DNA from: Azadirachta indica
Taxonomy: Eukaryota; Streptophyta; Magnoliopsida; Sapindales; Meliaceae
Direction: 5' to 3'
NCBI GenBank assembly: GCA_022749755.1
Contig: CM040449.1
Coordinates: forward strand, 11,256,363 to 11,320,362
DNA: 64,000 bases
Every line of letters starts with the position of its first letter. Position 1 is the first letter of the stretch. Made by a program: the position numbers and the translations under genes. Below, one piece after another: positions 61,805-64,000 of the stretch. The notes under the pieces were generated by a model. It was not told the origin of the DNA, ran no database searches, and worked only from the letters and a program-made list of their open reading frames with translations.

Positions 61805-62855
61805 ATGCATCCGTTTTGCTGCGTCTCCGCGGTATCGGATCACAATCCCTCGCCTCATAAACCCTTCGCGGATCATTTCTTCACTATGTCCCCTCCTTCT
61901 ACGAATGTAACAACATCAACCCGATCCGACCCGTCGTTTCGATCCGTCGCTGCGCAACCGAACCACCAGAATAATCACAATCACATCAACAACGGGAACA
62001 GCAGTTATACGGAACCGAGGTTGAGTCAGAGGGCGGAGCCGGTGGATGTGAAGATAAACGACATCGTAGGGAATGGAATTTCGGGAGTGCTGTATAAGTG
62101 GGTGAATTACGGGAAAGGTTGGCGGCCGCGGTGGTTCGTGTTGCAAGACGGCGTTTTGTCGTATTATAAGATCCACGGACCGGATAAAATCGTCGTCAGT
62201 GAAGAAACCGAGAGAGGATGCAAAATTATCGGCGAAGAATCCATGAGAAGAATCTCAAAACGCAATCATAAGAAGGAAACGACGTCGCGTCACCATTTCA
62301 ACCGCAAGCCTTTCGGTGAAGTCCACCTCAAGGTATTTATCACTAGAGTTTCTCTCTCTCTCTCTCTCAAATTTATTTTTTATACAAAATATCTTCCTAA
62401 ATTCAGTTTTGACTTTACAGGTCTCGTCAATCCGGGAAAGCAAATCCGACGACAAAAGATTTTCAATATTTACCGGCACCAAACGGCTGCATCTACGGGC
62501 CGAAACGCTGGAAGATCGTTTGGCGTGGATGGAGGCATTGCAGGCGGTAAAAGACATGTTTCCGAGAATGTCGAACAGCGAACTAATGGCTCCTACTGAC
62601 AGCATTCAGGTATCAACCGAAAAATTGAGGCAGCACCTTCTGGAAGAGGGTTTAAGGGAGGCAGCAATACAGGAAAGTGAGCAGATTATGAGGAACGAGT
62701 TTGCGGCGCTGCAGAGTCAACTGCTCTTGCTTAAGCAGAAGCAGTGGTTACTCATCGACACGCTAAGGCAGTTAGAGGTACACTTAGTGAAAACTAGAAA
62801 TCAAATTCAGAATTCTACTACTACTAGTGCGGATTCTCCTGCCAGTGCTAAATGA
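61805..62855 (+). CDS. PH-domain protein resembling the N-terminal half of ORP1-type oxysterol-binding proteins
   Basis: Two exons (61805-62332, 62421-62855; 88-bp intron) give 320 residues. [17 protein letters not shown] is the characteristic start of plant ORP1-type proteins. A low-complexity stretch follows, then a pleckstrin-homology domain at about 91-222 ([74 protein letters not shown]), expected to bind phosphoinositides, and a coiled coil at about 235-300 ([39 protein letters not shown]). Full-length ORPs continue into a sterol/lipid-binding domain with EQVSHHP; here the frame runs 26 more residues ([11 protein letters not shown] ... SPASAK) and stops. The last ORP-like residues LRQLE are followed by GAG|GTACAC, a plausible old splice donor, so the tail may be former intron. 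Arabidopsis At1g77730, also PH-only as I recall, is the likely counterpart. Start set at the ORP-like methionine. Possible function: membrane phosphoinositide binding without lipid transfer. Confidence 0.85.
62350..62368. repeat. (TC)n microsatellite in the PH-gene intron
   Basis: About nine TC units near the 5' end of the 88-bp intron. Confidence 0.88.
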
Positions 62856-64000
62856 TTTTAATAATATTGGTGGTCTTATCAATTTGGTTTTGCGCAGTTA
62901 ATTGTCAGCATTCTTGTTGGGACTGTGTTTAATGCTTGTGTTTATTTGTTATAGTTGAATTGTAGAGCAAGCCTGGAAGGAATATAGTTGACGTAGGCAA
63001 TTTATGTATGAATTAAGTTTTCAGTTTTAGGAGTTCCCTTCAGTCACTAAATGAGATGGTGACATAATAAATCCTAATTTTTTTTTCCTTGGAATGCTAC
63101 TTTAATACAATTCTTTGGAAATTATAATTTTATGCACCAGATTTATGTGGAAGACTAATTGGTTAACTGATGATTTTCGTTTTCTTGTGTGTTCATTGGA
63201 GGAATTTATATGGTTTATGTTTTTGCTGGGGAGCATCAATTTTTCATTTACAGCAATAGGAAGCAGATTCCTGTGGCATTTGTATCTAGAACATAGTGTT
63301 TAAGTATAATCAATGGCTGTTTTATGTATTTTTTTTCTACGTTTATATAATGCTGTTTCAACCTGGCATCTACATCTGTTATCAATGTTTTCTCTAATGT
63401 GCATACTGTTGGAAATAAAAATGTCTAATCTATAAGAGTATTGTGACGTTTAAAAGAGTTCAGGAAACAGAGTTGTTTCTATCAATTTCTGACTATTATG
63501 GATATCTGAAGTTCAGTATCATCTGACAGAAACGTTCAATGATTGCAAATTGTTATAGAAGGGACCAAAAGGGAAAATGTAGAAAACAGAAATAGGTTGA
63601 AGTAGCAGAAGATTAATGATATCTTAGCGTCAAAAAGGATATGGCAGTAGGGAAGCTGGTGTGGATGAGGACAACTTATGTAGCTAACCCTAATCTGTTC
63701 AAGATTCGTTGTATTGTTTTGCTGAGTTAAGATAATTGCATTTATATGCCCTGATATCTGATAGTTGGTTCAACTTTCAAGAAGTATTAGACATTACTGG
63801 CTTTGTCATTGGTCGGCATCAATGGTATGGTGTTCACAGTGTTTGATGGAAGCATGGTGATGGTGGTTGTGAAGACAGTGATAATGGTGAGAGTTTTGAC
63901 TTGTGGTTCTTAGTCATGGGAGCTGTGCAGGGCCGGATATGAACACTGGCAATGCGGTGTTTCGATGGTTTTATGGAGAGCGCACACTTGAGCAGGGATC
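62856..64000. other. downstream of the PH-domain gene
   Basis: The first few hundred bases are its likely 3' untranslated region. The rest is moderately AT-rich. I looked for continuation exons of an ORP lipid-binding domain and found none up to 64000; a short acidic-looking stretch near 63870-63900 is not convincing. The 62-codon frame at 63115 shows no family likeness. Confidence 0.5.

Overview
The window is nuclear DNA of a flowering plant, almost certainly a eudicot. The genes are intron-rich with GT-AG junctions, exons are GC-richer than their AT-rich surroundings, and every recognisable protein belongs to a land-plant family. Nothing in the sequence fixes the species. There is no operon structure, CRISPR array, rRNA or tRNA that I can support.

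Layout, left to right: an AUX1/LAX auxin influx carrier on the minus strand (759-2819, 8 exons, LAX3-like); a thaumatin-like protein with a membrane tail (7235-8275, 3 exons); the ubiquitin-fold modifier UFM1 (9350-11171, 4 exons); about 8 kb of AT-rich, repeat-laden intergenic DNA; a Golgi-type O-fucosyltransferase-family protein (19313-23828, 10 exons); an intronless PLS/E-type PPR protein (24916-26988); the 3' end of a decayed Ty1/copia element with one LTR (27240-27859); a minus-strand single C2H2 zinc-finger protein (31345-32747, 2 exons); the MPS1/TTK-type spindle-checkpoint kinase (35864-40334, 6 exons); a minus-strand SET-MYND protein of the ASHR1 type (41288-47295, 14 exons); divergently from it, biotin-protein ligase HCS1 (48857-53907, 10 exons); about 8 kb of AT-rich DNA; and a PH-domain protein that looks like an oxysterol-binding-protein-related protein without its sterol-binding half (61805-62855, 2 exons). 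I rebuilt exon-intron structures by hand from reading frame, splice sites and recalled family sequences. All exon phases close.

The genes do not form one pathway. They are housekeeping or regulatory genes held together by ancestry: the order LAX3, thaumatin-like, UFM1, MPS1 kinase, PH protein matches, from memory, the Arabidopsis order At1g77690 to At1g77730, with five extra genes interleaved here.

I found no undescribed multi-gene system. The most interesting points are: a GC-AG first intron in the auxin carrier; a thaumatin-like gene in which retention of its last intron would switch a tethered protein to a secreted one; the ORP-like gene that ends by reading through what looks like a former splice donor; a family of four short inverted-repeat elements, one lying directly against the ASHR1 TATA box; a second family with two copies of 254 and 255 bp; and a five-unit diverged minisatellite.
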